From Petrosia ficiformis (Eukaryota; Porifera; Demospongiae; Haplosclerida; Petrosiidae), in the NCBI GenBank assembly GCA_947044365.1, contig OX345636.1, positions 23,407,466-23,471,465 of the forward strand: 64,000 nucleotides of DNA, written 5' to 3'. Numbering within the stretch: position 1 is the stretch's first letter; each line of letters begins with the position of its first letter. Positions 47,201 to 57,639 of this stretch are shown piece after piece. Under the pieces are notes generated by a model, which saw only the letters and a program-made list of their open reading frames with translations, was not told the origin of the DNA and ran no database searches. The position numbers were made by a program, and so were the translations under genes.

Positions 47201-47305
47201 GACAAACACTTGACTTGTCCTTATTGTGATGAAGTATTTCATGATGGGGAATTGCTCAGATGTCAGAAACATTGTGAAAGATGCCCCAAACGATACAATG
47301 AATGA
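34658..47305 (+). CDS. coiled-coil protein with RS-like segment and C-terminal C2HC zinc finger
   Basis: Nine exons splice cleanly: 34658-34729, 36927-37076, 39453-39521, 40162-40197, 41153-42103, 42335-42478, 42687-42767, 43618-43764 and 47189-47305. They give 588 residues, and every intron is phase 0. Residues 1-350 are charged heptad-like helix (QKKDALIEQLRDQLRRKEDE, KLEKEKEDIKREKKDMSNAR). Residues about 350-426 are Arg/Ser/Tyr-rich. 427-501 are again coiled coil and 502-550 are Ser/Pro-rich. The end (560-582) is a finger C-x2-C-x14-H-x3-C. This resembles adaptors such as the TANK/AZI2/TAX1BP1/optineurin group, which combine coiled coils with a small C-terminal ubiquitin-binding finger, but I cannot prove orthology. 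If intron 5 is retained, a stop comes three codons later (42113-42115), giving a finger-less 429-residue form. Confidence 0.85.
35716..36099. mobile_element. hAT-type MITE, 384 bp
   Basis: The ends TAGTGTTGCACCTATAC and GTATAGGTGCAACCCTA are inverted repeats. The flanks GTATCAAC (35708-35715) and GTATCAAA (36100-36107) form an 8-bp target duplication with one change. It is a non-coding insertion in intron 1 of the coiled-coil gene. Its ends resemble those of the MITE at 17329-17615. Confidence 0.8.
37519..37595 (+). tRNA. tRNA-like pseudogene or SINE head
   Basis: Acceptor-like ends GGAATCT and AGAATTCC pair with one bulge. D-arm-like and anticodon-arm (CTGA-CTAGATA-TCAG) segments precede a good B-box, AGGGTTCAATCCC. 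The D-arm is poor, so function is unlikely. Confidence 0.4.
37885..38485. repeat. cluster of three palindromic elements among (TA)n tracts
   Basis: 37931-38024 has perfect 15-bp ends (TATGATGGTGACATC). 38037-38190 has 19-bp ends (TATAGTATGCTAATAGGTC) and is self-complementary over most of its length, with a GC-rich core around AGCCCTCGCAGGCTCGGGCT. 38405-38481 has about 20-bp ends (CATTATATAAATCTGCCAAT). (TA)n tracts lie at about 37890-37929 and 38200-38240. All are inside intron 2 of the coiled-coil gene. Confidence 0.85.
38490..39290. other. intron sequence, no clear feature
   Basis: Between 38590 and 38880 short motifs such as AAGTACTT, AAGCACTT and GCTTAAGCA recur irregularly. No gene is seen. 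Confidence 0.4.
39290..39417. repeat. MITE-like foldback, second copy
   Basis: Matches 31552-31670, with the inverted ends TCCAAGATTGCCATCAAA and TTTTTGATGGCA. Confidence 0.6.
44125..45410. repeat. left arm of a large inverted repeat
   Basis: This 1.3-kb block is repeated in inverse orientation at about 50905-52240 (spacer about 5.5 kb). Shared landmarks are GTAGGGATGGCC-type ends, a duplicated module with CATCACTTCCACAAATAG and GATACTGAACTGTCCATGTA, and an internal foldback with ATATCAAAACCGAAAAAGCA. It lies in intron 8 of the coiled-coil gene. Confidence 0.85.
45905..46070. repeat. foldback repeat (ATATCAAAAC family)
   Basis: The ends GTAGGGATATCAAAACTGG and TTTTGGTTTTGATGTCCCTA are inverted. 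The same family forms the inner part of the arms near 45110-45345 and 50935-51170, and partly 31880-31990. Confidence 0.7.
46071..47180. other. intron 8 sequence; one isolated protein-like ORF
   Basis: On the minus strand 46549-46364 reads GTLYYSIDWSDRYIPTDNIN and then THLPGVDFGQHANSDILMYF. It looks coding-like but matches nothing I know and lacks neighbours. The remainder shows nothing. Confidence 0.3.
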
Positions 47306-47390
47306 GATCAGTTCTTATTTGTCATGCTTTTTATCATTACTTACGAAGTTTTGTTTGTATTTGCACTCAATTTTTTAGGTTTAATTAAAT

Positions 47391-47420
47391 TGTTTTGTTT
47401 TGTTTTGTTTTGTTAAATTG
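47391..47420. repeat. (TGTTT)n run
   Basis: About five pentamer units downstream of the coiled-coil gene stop codon. Confidence 0.8.
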
Positions 47421-47689
47421 TTTTGTACTGTTTTAATATATACTACGTGAAATGTAGCATAATAATTATTATTTATACATAGTATAATGCTCGAAACTTT
47501 TGTAGGTCAAACCTACTACAGCATTAATGTTTGCACTTCAACTCTTATAATTGTAGTTCTACAGTTGTTATGTTTGTTATAATAAGTTTTGGATTTACTA
47601 CAATACTTTGTAACTATAGTACTTTTAGTTTTAAGTTAATTATGCAACATTAATTAAGGCAGCATTCATCTGTTGGGGGAGTTACCCAG

Positions 47690-48115
47690 ATGACAGGAAA
47701 AACTTGAGCATAAAATTAGGTGGATAATCTTGAGATAGGGCACCTTAAATGTTGGTGAGTGTGGATAGTAGATCATACATGTACTCGAGTAATTAATTGT
47801 TCTAAATAGGGCTAGGACAAAGGTTGAAAAGTTGCAAAGGTTGTTTTCAGTCAGGTCTAGCGTTTCATCCACTTTAGGCAGGGGGTGAACTTCTCCATGG
47901 ATGCTCTCATTCGGTGGTTTGAAGTTGACAATTCTGATAGCTCCATTTATTTTGGGCACAACAACCATCCTTGCACACCGTGGGGTTGGGTCATCAACTT
48001 TAGATATAACTTCCACAGACTCCATTATCTCTAGTTCTTCCTTGACTTTGATATGCAGTGGTAGAAGGATGCTTCTTGGTCTAAATAGGACATATGGTTT
48101 TACATCACAGAAAAG
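47690..48115 (-). pseudogene. Gypsy reverse transcriptase fragment
   Basis: The minus strand reads KPYVLFRPRSILLPLHIKVK, EELEIMESVEVISKVDD, MVVVPKINGAIRIVNFKPPN and HPLPKVDETLDL. This is the N-terminal part of a Gypsy-type reverse transcriptase (fingers region), ending where the YXDD-containing palm should follow. The frame then runs into unrelated sequence. The catalytic aspartates are absent. It may be related to the gag-protease remnant at 26298-27310, but this cannot be shown. Confidence 0.75.
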
Positions 48116-48139
48116 ATGTTACAAATATTTGCACAACTA

Positions 48140-48900
48140 ACGAGCGCCGTCGGGACGGGACCCTTGCCTACATGGCAAAGTAATATAAAACACTACAATT
48201 TTTTCAAAATATAATGAAGTTTGTGTATGAAACAAACAATACTTTTGTTACATGGAATAGATATATAAATTTGAAAAACATTTATGGGCATTAATTTAAA
48301 ACTGTTATAACTTTATATCTTAAAAGACAAAATAAGGATATCAATGAAATGTATAATTTGTATATAATTATATCTTACATCTAATTCTCAAACAATGAAC
48401 AAGTTCTCAAGTCTACCTCTAAAGTCTCCGTGTGAAAACGTATTGACTATTGAATCGCCTCTACCACGTGTTTAGTACATGACGCATGCACATACCTGTA
48501 GGTGGAGCTAGGTAGCTTTCTATCTTGCATCAATGGTGGTGTAGTAGCAACCATTACCTCGATTGTTTTTGGTTTGAAGTGTTTCTTGGCTAGCGACAGC
48601 CATGAAACAGGATCACTTGTGTTTTGTGTGTCCATATTTACTCTCGTTATCGCCCTTGTTTCATCTTAAAGTTGTGAAACGGTAACTGTGAGTTATAAAA
48701 ATTGTCATAACTTTAGAGCCAAAAGGTTTTAGAAGAATTCTTACGTTATTTTTTTCCTTGTATAATTTGAAGTCTACCAGTACCCCATTTGAATTCTCAA
48801 TGTTTTTATTTTTCCAGAAAAAGTGCTAACGGACACACAGACAAAACGATTACCGTACCCTTCCGCCTACGCTACGCGGCGAGGGTAATAACAAAACAAA
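48140..48900. mobile_element. insertion between duplicated reverse transcriptase ends
   Basis: The sequence at 48067-48138 (GGATGCTTCTTGGTCTAAAT…) recurs at 48985-49058, bracketing this block. The block's right end (about 48835-48895, GGCGAGGGTAA… with ACACACAGACA) matches the dispersed end at 4460-4510. The left end is GC-rich (GAGCGCCGTCGGGACGGGAC). Confidence 0.5.
48447..48635 (-). CDS. unrecognised first-exon-like ORF
   Basis: From the ATG at 48635 it reads MDTQNTSDPVSWLSLAKKHF then KPKTIEVMVATTPPLMQDRK, followed by SSTYR and a good donor (GTATGTGC) near 48495. It might be the first exon of a gene carried by the inserted element. No following exon is seen on the minus strand within the next few hundred bases. 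Confidence 0.25.
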   Translation of the reverse strand: MDTQNTSDPVSWLSLAKKHFKPKTIEVMVATTPPLMQDRKLPSSTYRYVHASCTKHVVEAIQ

Positions 48901-49179
48901 TAGCACTAAGTTATATTTATGCTGACATATAGTATGAGTAGCTGCTAGTTTATTAATGACATTGTGAGCAGGAAATTCACAAGGGATGCTTCTTCGTCTA
49001 AATAGGGCATATGGTTTTGCATCACAGAAAAGATTTTACTAAATATATGCACCAACAGTGCAGAACCCTCACCACAAGTGTGATTGGAGAACAAGAATGA
49101 CTACTGACAGGAAAATAACGATTGCAGACTATAGATACTTGACTGTAATTATGATTATTATACTGAGATTATAATTATT

Positions 49180-49740
49180 ATACTTGTGGGTGGGTGTGTT
49201 TTGTGGGTATGCCCATATTTAGTGGAGAAAGTGGTTACAGTAGGGGACCACAGTCTTAATTTAGAATCTGAAAGCTCAAGAACCAGGGCTATAGTTTTAG
49301 AGCTGCTGACAATGGATAAGTAGATAGGGATCGCATTATGTAAAGTTTGATGGTTTGCATCTACAGGATTGTTAAACATTAAACTTTATTAGGTCAAGAA
49401 GGCATTCTTGAATTAGCAGTTATGGCTTGAGGTATTTGGTTTGTTGGTCACATCCAACGAAGGCTAAATGATGGAAGAGGTGGAGATTGTGTAAGGGTCT
49501 GGGGATTGACCACAACCACAGAGTGGGGATTGACCCACATTATTACACGTCTTAGAAATTCCTCCGCGCCCTTGACAGGTATTCGAGGCAGAGATACTTG
49601 AAGCAGAGGTACTTGCATACTCTTTCCCTGCTGGGCCTGCACAACTTTTTAGTTGGTCAGTGTGTGTTTTGTGGGCATGCCCATTGTTAGTGGAGAAAGT
49701 GGTTACAGAGGTAGCCTTAATGTATTTGCCCACTCTCCAG
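49180..49740. repeat. direct repeat with GTGGAGAAAGTGGTTACAG
   Basis: The module GTGGGYATGCCCAT…TTAGTGGAGAAAGTGGTTACAG occurs at about 49200-49240 and 49670-49710. The rest is unassigned. Confidence 0.6.
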
Positions 49741-50904
49741 CGAACTAATAAACGCTATAGACAGACCCGTCTCTGTCTACTGGACAATGGATCTACTCTA
49801 AGAGTATCAAACCACCTGTTCTTACTTCCAAGATCCCACAATTACTGGAACTTTATTACACCAAAATACTAAATTAATATGCTCTTCAGTTTGTAAACGT
49901 TGGTTTAGCAGCTGAGATTGTGGTTCTAATAACCTATATCCCTTCCCTCATATAATTTTGAAGTGCATGTATATATTCACATATGCTTTGATGCTTAGGT
50001 GTCATTGGACTCCTGACATGGATAGTCTGGCCTTGGGAACCAAAAATTGGGGTAAAGACTTCTTTGCCAGAATTCCAACCCTCCCCTCTCTATCCATATC
50101 TGAAAATGCTTATGGAGTCCTGTTTACCAATACATCAGTAAATACATGTAATAATTACTTCCTTACACAACTTTCAAGTTAAATAATGGCCCATTCTTAA
50201 TGGATTATAAAAGAACCTACTCCCTTGAAAACCTTCCCTACCGTGTGCTTATACACATGTGCTCTCCTAATTAACCTTAGGTGTGCGTTTCTAAAATTAT
50301 TACAAGGCTATTACTATTACAGATTCTGTGTGTGTGTGTTGGTGTGTATTTACGTGTTGGGTGGAAAAGGCAAACTAGCTGAACCCACACAGGCAGGTAG
50401 TGAACAGTAAAGTTTCTGCAATGTCACAGAAACAATAACGGTGATTCTCCTCTGAGCTTTAGTCAGACAACCCAGTATTTTACTCACAGTTCAGAGCTTT
50501 GCCGTATTTGGGACTTCCTTGGTGAAAAGCAGTGTCACAAACGGTATTTAACAATCTTGACTTTTAATGTACGCTTTGATGTCATTGGACAATTCGACAC
50601 GGATAGTGTGGCTTTGGGAACCAAAACTGGGGGTTAAAGATATCTTTGGTGGGATCCCAACCCTCCCCTCTTTATCCGTATCTGAAAATGCTTATAGAGT
50701 CCTGTTTACCAATGCATCAGTAAATACATATAATAATAACTTACTTACAAAACCTTGAAGTTGAAAAATGGCCCAATCTTACTGGATTAGAAAAGAACCT
50801 ACTCCCTTGAAAACCTTACCTACCATGTGCTTATACACGTGCTCTCCTAATTAACCTTAGGTGGGCATTTGTTAAAAGTTATTGCAAGACACTATATAAA
50901 GAAT

Positions 50905-52240
50905 AATAAAAAACATTTTAAAAAATGAAAGAGTATGTAGGGATATACATGTATATCAAAACCGAAAAAGCACAAGAACAAGATGGCTTTGATGAAATAC
51001 CGCTTCCACATAACAACCGTACATAAGTATCACTTCTTTGTTTTTTACTTTACTCTAGTTGTGTATACTTATGTAGGGTTGTTATGTGGAAGTGGTATTT
51101 CATTTTGTTGCCAAAGCCATCTTGTTCCTGTATTTTTTCGGTTTTGATAAATATCCCTACAGACTCTTTCATTTTTTAAAATGTTTTTTATTATTCTTGT
51201 CTCGATTCTATTTTAAAATAATTCAGGTAAATGTTTGATCAAATACGTGATGACTATTCTGTTTCAATCACAGTATTGATATTTCCCACGGAAATGGGGA
51301 GACGGTACTCAAAATTTACTGCAATATTATAATTATTTGTTATTACAATTCCTACATCCTCTTTCATTTTAAACATGTTTTTATAATATTCTTGTTTTGA
51401 TTCTTGTTTTGATTCTATTTTTAAATGACTCGGTATAATATTATATATCCCTACCTACTCTCATTTTTTTTAAATGTTTTTTTATTATTGTCGTATACAA
51501 TGAATTTAGGGGCATAATTGTGATGAAATTTCTTATCTGAGTGATCAACTAACACATTCAGTCATACTAATGATTTGTATATGGACAGTTCAGTATCATC
51601 TGGGTTTACAAATTTTGCTATTTGTGGAAGTGATGATATGCAGTACAGAAGCACATTCAGTTATACTAATGATTTGTACATGGACAGTTCAGTATCATCT
51701 GGGATTACACATTTTGCTATTTGTGGAGGTGATGATATGTATAATACTTTATACAACTCATCTTGTAGATAGAACACCATCTGATAATAACATCTTAAAA
51801 TTATTGCATGTGTTTTTAATGGGTGTGGTTTATTACAAATGGCATCCTATCGTAAGTAGGTTGCTGTAGTGGGTGAAAGTATTCGTTGTCTAGGTCAAGA
51901 AACAGAACAGTATGAAGTTTTTTCCCCTGAACTTAACTTAAAATAAATTTTTATTTGTGCTACAACTACTTTAATAGCTCAGGAAACGTAGAAATCTATT
52001 TTTATGAAAAAGAAGAATAAAAATAACAAGATTTTGCCAGTTTTGCTACTTGCTGGTTCTATACTTCTCTGAATATCTAAAAGGTATTGTTAGTTATAAA
52101 AATACTCAATATATTGTAAGTTATGTATATTTGTATATATGACCAGAGATTTCAGCTTACCATTTGCAATTGAAATGTATGGGTGGCCATTTTTTTTCCA
52201 GACCATCCCTACATAGAGAGTACTACCATACTCGCTGATA
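50905..52240. repeat. right arm of the large inverted repeat
   Basis: Inverse copy of 44125-45410. It sits between an R1 and an R2 module of the composite array. Confidence 0.85.
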
Positions 52241-52865
52241 CAGATGCTGTGTGTGTTAGAAAAAATTGAAAATTTTTGGTTTGCAGGAGACTTGTCCATC
52301 CTTACAGAGAACAGAGCAGCAGACATCTCTTGTGTAACTTAAACATTAATTTTGTGAAAATGAATGTCACCCAATGTATGTTTTTTAAGCAATATGTTTA
52401 TCTTGTGTAGTTATGCACTTTCTGACTGCTTTGGCAGGCTTATTTGTATTTCTAAATATTTTAACCGGTCATCAGGGGAGTACCACAATCCGGTCATTAC
52501 ATAACCATAAGTTTTGGTCCCTTTAGTCTACCAACTTATGGCTTGCTACAGAAAGGGCAGGACCACTCCACTTTTGGAGTCTAATATTTGAGTTTATTTA
52601 TCATTGCACGTTATTATGTACACGTGTAGTTTAACTATCAACATATACACATAGACAGTTGAATTTGTCTGTAACCGTGCTGGATGCAGCTGCTTAACTG
52701 ACTTGACACAAATGGCTGTATGTTTAAGCTAGGTTGCTTATATGTGGTTTATGTCATGTGCTTCATAAAGGTGAATTTATTCTTATTTTCATGTCCATGC
52801 TTGGTTAACTTTTCAAGTGTTTACTGTATTTTATACAAACTTTTTAAAATATATATGTGTATGAT

Positions 52866-53443
52866 TAGTCTGGCGCAGCCACACCCTTCGCTTGGAGGAG
52901 GAAGTGTCTGGTAACAGCAGCACGAACGAGTTGTGGAAATGGAATTTAATTACCAGAAAAAGGTGTGACTCGCTAATAAGCATGGCATTGCGTGTGGACA
53001 GGATTGCTTTACCACACTCTCCATAATAGCAACGAGATCAAGAGGCGTCACAACAACTACAATACTGCCAGTAGTGTCTCTTAATTAATTTGTCATAGGC
53101 TTTTGGCAGGCAGCTTGTAAAACACATGCCGGCTTTTGACATACCTGGTTGGTAACACAACAAAAACATCTCTGTCACTCATGAACTCTGATAACACTAA
53201 CCTTTGCTCCTCTTTCAGCACTATGTAATGTAAACAATAATCCTACCAGAATATTGTGTGCACATTTGATCTCACTTCTTTTCAGCCAATATTTTTCAAG
53301 GTGATTATTACGTTTGCATTTTTGTGGTTAATTATTCGCGTAGAACAATGTAGCAGGAATTCCTGCTACACTCCACAACTCATTCGTGCTGCTGTTACCA
53401 GACCCTTCCTCCTCCAAGTGAAGGGTGTGGCCACACCAGACTA
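52866..53443. mobile_element. 578-bp long-TIR element with 9-bp target duplication (MULE-type MITE)
   Basis: The termini TAGTCTGG… are mirrored over about 75 bp with a few mismatches, including CACACCCTTC and GGTAACAGCAGCACGAA. The 9-bp flank GTGTATGAT occurs at 52857-52865 and 53444-53452. The paralogous block near 57140-57165 shows the same flank without the element. Long TIRs plus a 9-bp duplication fit Mutator-like non-autonomous elements. There is no coding capacity. Confidence 0.9.
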
Positions 53444-56417
53444 GTGTATGATGTTTATAATGTTTATAATGTTGTATGTGTTTGTGTGTTAGGTGTACAC
53501 ACATGCCCTGTGTGTGTGTGTGTGTAGATGTGTATTTACGTGTTGGGTGGAATGCCCAAACTCACAAATGAATCAGAATAATGCCTCCTGGACAATGGAT
53601 CTGCTGTAAGAGTCCACTGACCAGAGTATTGCTTTCCTCAAATCCAAAAACCAAGAGTTTTATTGGCCAAGGTACTAAGCTTGAAAAATTAATCAGGCAT
53701 AAAAGATCTGCTCTTTAGCTTTAGTGCTTTTGTTTTTTGTTTTTTTTTATTTTCATGTTATTATCTAATTTATCCCGATGGTCTGTGGTTATTATTATCT
53801 ACTTGACATACAACATATTGTTTACAAGATGAAGGAATTAAAGATATATACATGTAGCTATATGTTGGCTTCTTCTGACTACTATAGGCTTTCTCACTAT
53901 TTAAATCTGGTCATCGGGGAGCTCCACAATCCGATCATCACATTACCACAAGTTTCAGTCCCTTTAGTCTCCCAACTTATGGCTTGCTATGGAAAGGGCG
54001 GGACCGCTCCACTTTTGGAGTCCGGTGTTTGGGTTTATGAATTGTATTATTTAAACACCAACACACACATAGACATCATAAACATACCTTCTGTAACAAG
54101 TTAAATACCTACTAAGTTTCCTAACTTTGCTGTTCACCAAATGGATTTCACAAAATGGATTCACTATATAGTTGCTACTATAGCTCCAAAGGTGACCATG
54201 TGCTTGATGAACTAATATGTAGTGTTTAGTGCAGCTTGTGCAAACTACCCACTGGTATGCAGAGTATAATTATATGTAAATTTAAAGCTCAAGGCATTTT
54301 AGTGTGTGTGTTGATCCTCAGGCCTTCAACTGAACAAACAGGTGGCCGTACGGGGACTGACTCCCAACTGAATGACAGACCTCTCTCTGATCAGGAGGTA
54401 ACTTCTCTCCCTAAAGCTACAGTGGTACGAGTAACTGACATTTACTTTATTTCATTGATATCCTAAAAAGCTCAAGTATTAAGCTTAAAAACCTAGACTG
54501 GCATAATAAGTCTCTCTTCAGCTCTAGTGCTTCATGTTTTCATCCAGCTCATCTGGATTATCTGTGGTTATTATTTTAGCATGCAGGCTTTTACAGAGTC
54601 TATGTGCTTTGTTGATTATAGTAAAGTGTGGTATAGATTAGCAATTAGCTACTTACAATAAATATTTAACAATCTTAATATACACATAAGCTTTGATGAT
54701 ATTGGACTCCTGACAGGGATAGTCTGGCCTTGGGAACCAGAACTGGGAGTTAAAGACATCTTTGGTGGGATCCCAACCCTCCCCTCTCTATCCGTATCTG
54801 AAAATGCTTATAAGAGTCCTGTTTACCAATGCAGTAGTAAGTACATGTAGTAATACCTTACTTACAAAACCTTGAAGTTAAATAATGGCCCATTCTTACT
54901 GGATTATAAAAGATTCTACTTCCTTGAAAACTTTACCTACCATGTTCTCATACACGTGCTCTCCTAATTAACCTTAGGTGGGTGTTTTTAATTAAAATTA
55001 TTGCAAGGCTGCTACTATTACAGATGCTGTGTGTGTTAGAAGGAAATTAGAAAATTTTGGTTGGCAGGGGACTTGTCCATCCTTACAGAGAACAGAGCAG
55101 ACATCCCTTGTGTAACTTACAGATTAATTTTGTGAAAATCAATGTTGCCCAACGCATGTTTTTCAAGCAATATTTATATCTTGTGTAGTTATGTACTTTG
55201 TGACTGCATAGGCAGGCTTATATGTGTGTGTGTGTGTGTTTGATAATAAGGTCAATGTGTGGTTGGATGCACCAGAGGTGGCTTAGTACACTTGGGTTGA
55301 TACCAACCAAAAACAAAGAGTGCTGTATATTTCTCTAGTATGAGTATTGGGCTTCTTAAGTTTAAGGCTAACAGCTTTAGGGGCTGTGTGACAACCTTCA
55401 GTGCTGTCACATGGGCAGGTTTATTTGTGTTTTTAAATATTTCCATAATTAGTATTTAACAGTCTTAACTTTTAACATATTCACATATGCTTTGGTGTTA
55501 TTGGACTCCTGACCGGGATAGTCTGGCCTTGCGAACCAGAACTCGGGGTTAAAGACATCTTTGGTGGGATCCCAACCCTCCCCTCTCTATCCGTATCTGA
55601 AAATGCTTAGAGTCCTGTTCACCAATGCATCAATAAATAATAACTTACTTACAAAACCTTGAAGTTAAATAACAGCCCAATCTTACTGGATTAAAAAAGA
55701 TCCTACTTCCTTGAAAACATTACCTACCATGCTTATACACATGTTCATACATGTTGGGTGGAACCCCTGTCCTGGTTATACCACTGAGGTGAGCAGCGGG
55801 GAACCTACTCCAACTAGTATAATGATCAGTCACGTTGCTGATCTCAGAACCTCTTTTATTGATTAAAAACCCAAAAAGTACTAGTTAAATACAAAATTCA
55901 GAAGTACAGTTGCTATATGACTATAGTATTCAATTATTTACTTAACATTTTCATATGCTTTGATGCTTTGATCCAGCAGGACTATTTAACATTGATAGTC
56001 TGGTCTGGGGAACCAGAAATGGGGGTTAAGATATCTTTGTGGGATCCCGACCCTCCCCTCTCTATCCGAGTTTGATTTTTAAATAGCTTTTAAGGCTTTC
56101 TGGTTTGTTTGTTATTTTAGTAACATATGATAACATTCATCCATGCACCAAAGCACCAGTTTATACATGTATAAGATTAAAGAGAAATGGAGTTTACAGT
56201 TATGAGGGGTGTACTTTAAGGGTCTGTTTTGCTCATCATATTTTTGGATTGTAATGGATTTAAACTCACCTGTCCATTGGTAAAGACTGCACATGCACTG
56301 AATCTTTGTATAAACTTGTCGTTATTTAATCAGGATTGGGTGGGTGTTTGTTAGTTTAAGAGAATTAAACATTGTGTGTATGTGTGTGTGTGTATATGTA
56401 TGCATGTATGTATGTAA

Positions 56418-56448
<31 letters not shown>

Positions 56449-57197
56449 GAAAAAATTAGAAAATTTTGATTGGCAGGGGACTTGTCCATTGTTACAGAGA
56501 ACAGAGTAGACATCCCTGTGTAACTTAAAGATTTAATTTTGTAAAATGAATGTCGCCCAATGTATATTTTTTAAGCAATATGTTTACCTTGTGTAGTTAC
56601 GCACTTTCTGACTGCATAGGCAAGCTTATATGTATTTTTAAATATTTTATCCGGTCATTGAGGAGCTCCACAATCCGGTCATTACATAACCATAAGTTTC
56701 GGTCCCTTTAGTCTCCCAACTTATGGCTTGCTACGGAAAGGGCGGGACGACTCCACCTTTGGAGTCCGGTATTTGAGTTTATTTATCATTGCACATGTTA
56801 TTATGTACACGTGTAGTTTAACTATCAACATATACACATACCTCATTGTCTCTGATTGGACTGTTGAATTTGTCTGTAACTGTGCTGGCTGCAGCTGCTT
56901 AACTGACTTGACAAAAATGGCTGTATGGTTAAGCTAAGTTGCTTATATGTGGTTTATGTCATGTGCTTGCACCAAAGGTGACCATGTGCTTCATAAAGGT
57001 GAATTTATGCTTATTTTGCTGTCTATGCTTGGTTTACTTTTCAAGTGTTTACTGTATTTTATACAAACCTTTTATTGGTGCTAATTGACATCAGAGGTAT
57101 CATATTTATATTATTGTGGTTAAAAGAATTTCCAGATATATATATGTATGATGTTGTATGTGTTTGTGTATGATTTAGGTTAGGTGTACACACATGC

Positions 57198-57236
<39 letters not shown>

Positions 57237-57639
57237 TAGGAGGAAAGAAATTAGAAAATTTTGGCTGGCAGGGGACCATGGTGTAACCTAAAATATTTTT
57301 AAAATTAATGTCACTTGATGTATATATATATAATTTATATATATAATTATTGTGCATATGTTTTAGGCCATATTATGTAGGAATACAGTATCTGACAACA
57401 TGGTGAGGCTTATTTGTATTTGTAAATATTTTATCCAGTCATCAGGGGAGCTTCAGAATCCGGTCATTACATGACCATAAGTTTCAGTCTCCCAACTTAT
57501 GGCTTGCTATGAAATGAGCGAGAACACTCCACTTTTGGAGTCCGATAGACTAAGATTTCATTCTTCAATGCTTAGTTAGGCTGGCTGCTGAGTTCTTTGT
57601 AGTAGCAGATTTGAAGCAACTTATTCTTTAGTTGATCAG

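Larger units (their letters stand above)
49975..57550. repeat. composite array of three dispersed repeat modules
   Basis: R1 (contains GGATAGTCTGGCCTTGGGAA and CCCTCCCCTCTCTATCC) lies near 49985-50290, 50565-50880, 54685-55010, 55485-55755 and 55960-56075. R2 (contains GACTTGTCCATCCTTACAGA) lies near 52243-52440, 55020-55210 and 56430-56625, plus a worn copy near 57215. R3 (contains CCGGTCAT…GGAGTCC) lies near 52450-52600, 53905-54050, 56640-56790 and 57430-57550. All are in the same orientation, often joined by (TG)n tracts. R2+R3 with flank (52243-52850) is duplicated as 56430-57080. No long reading frame spans them. Confidence 0.85.
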
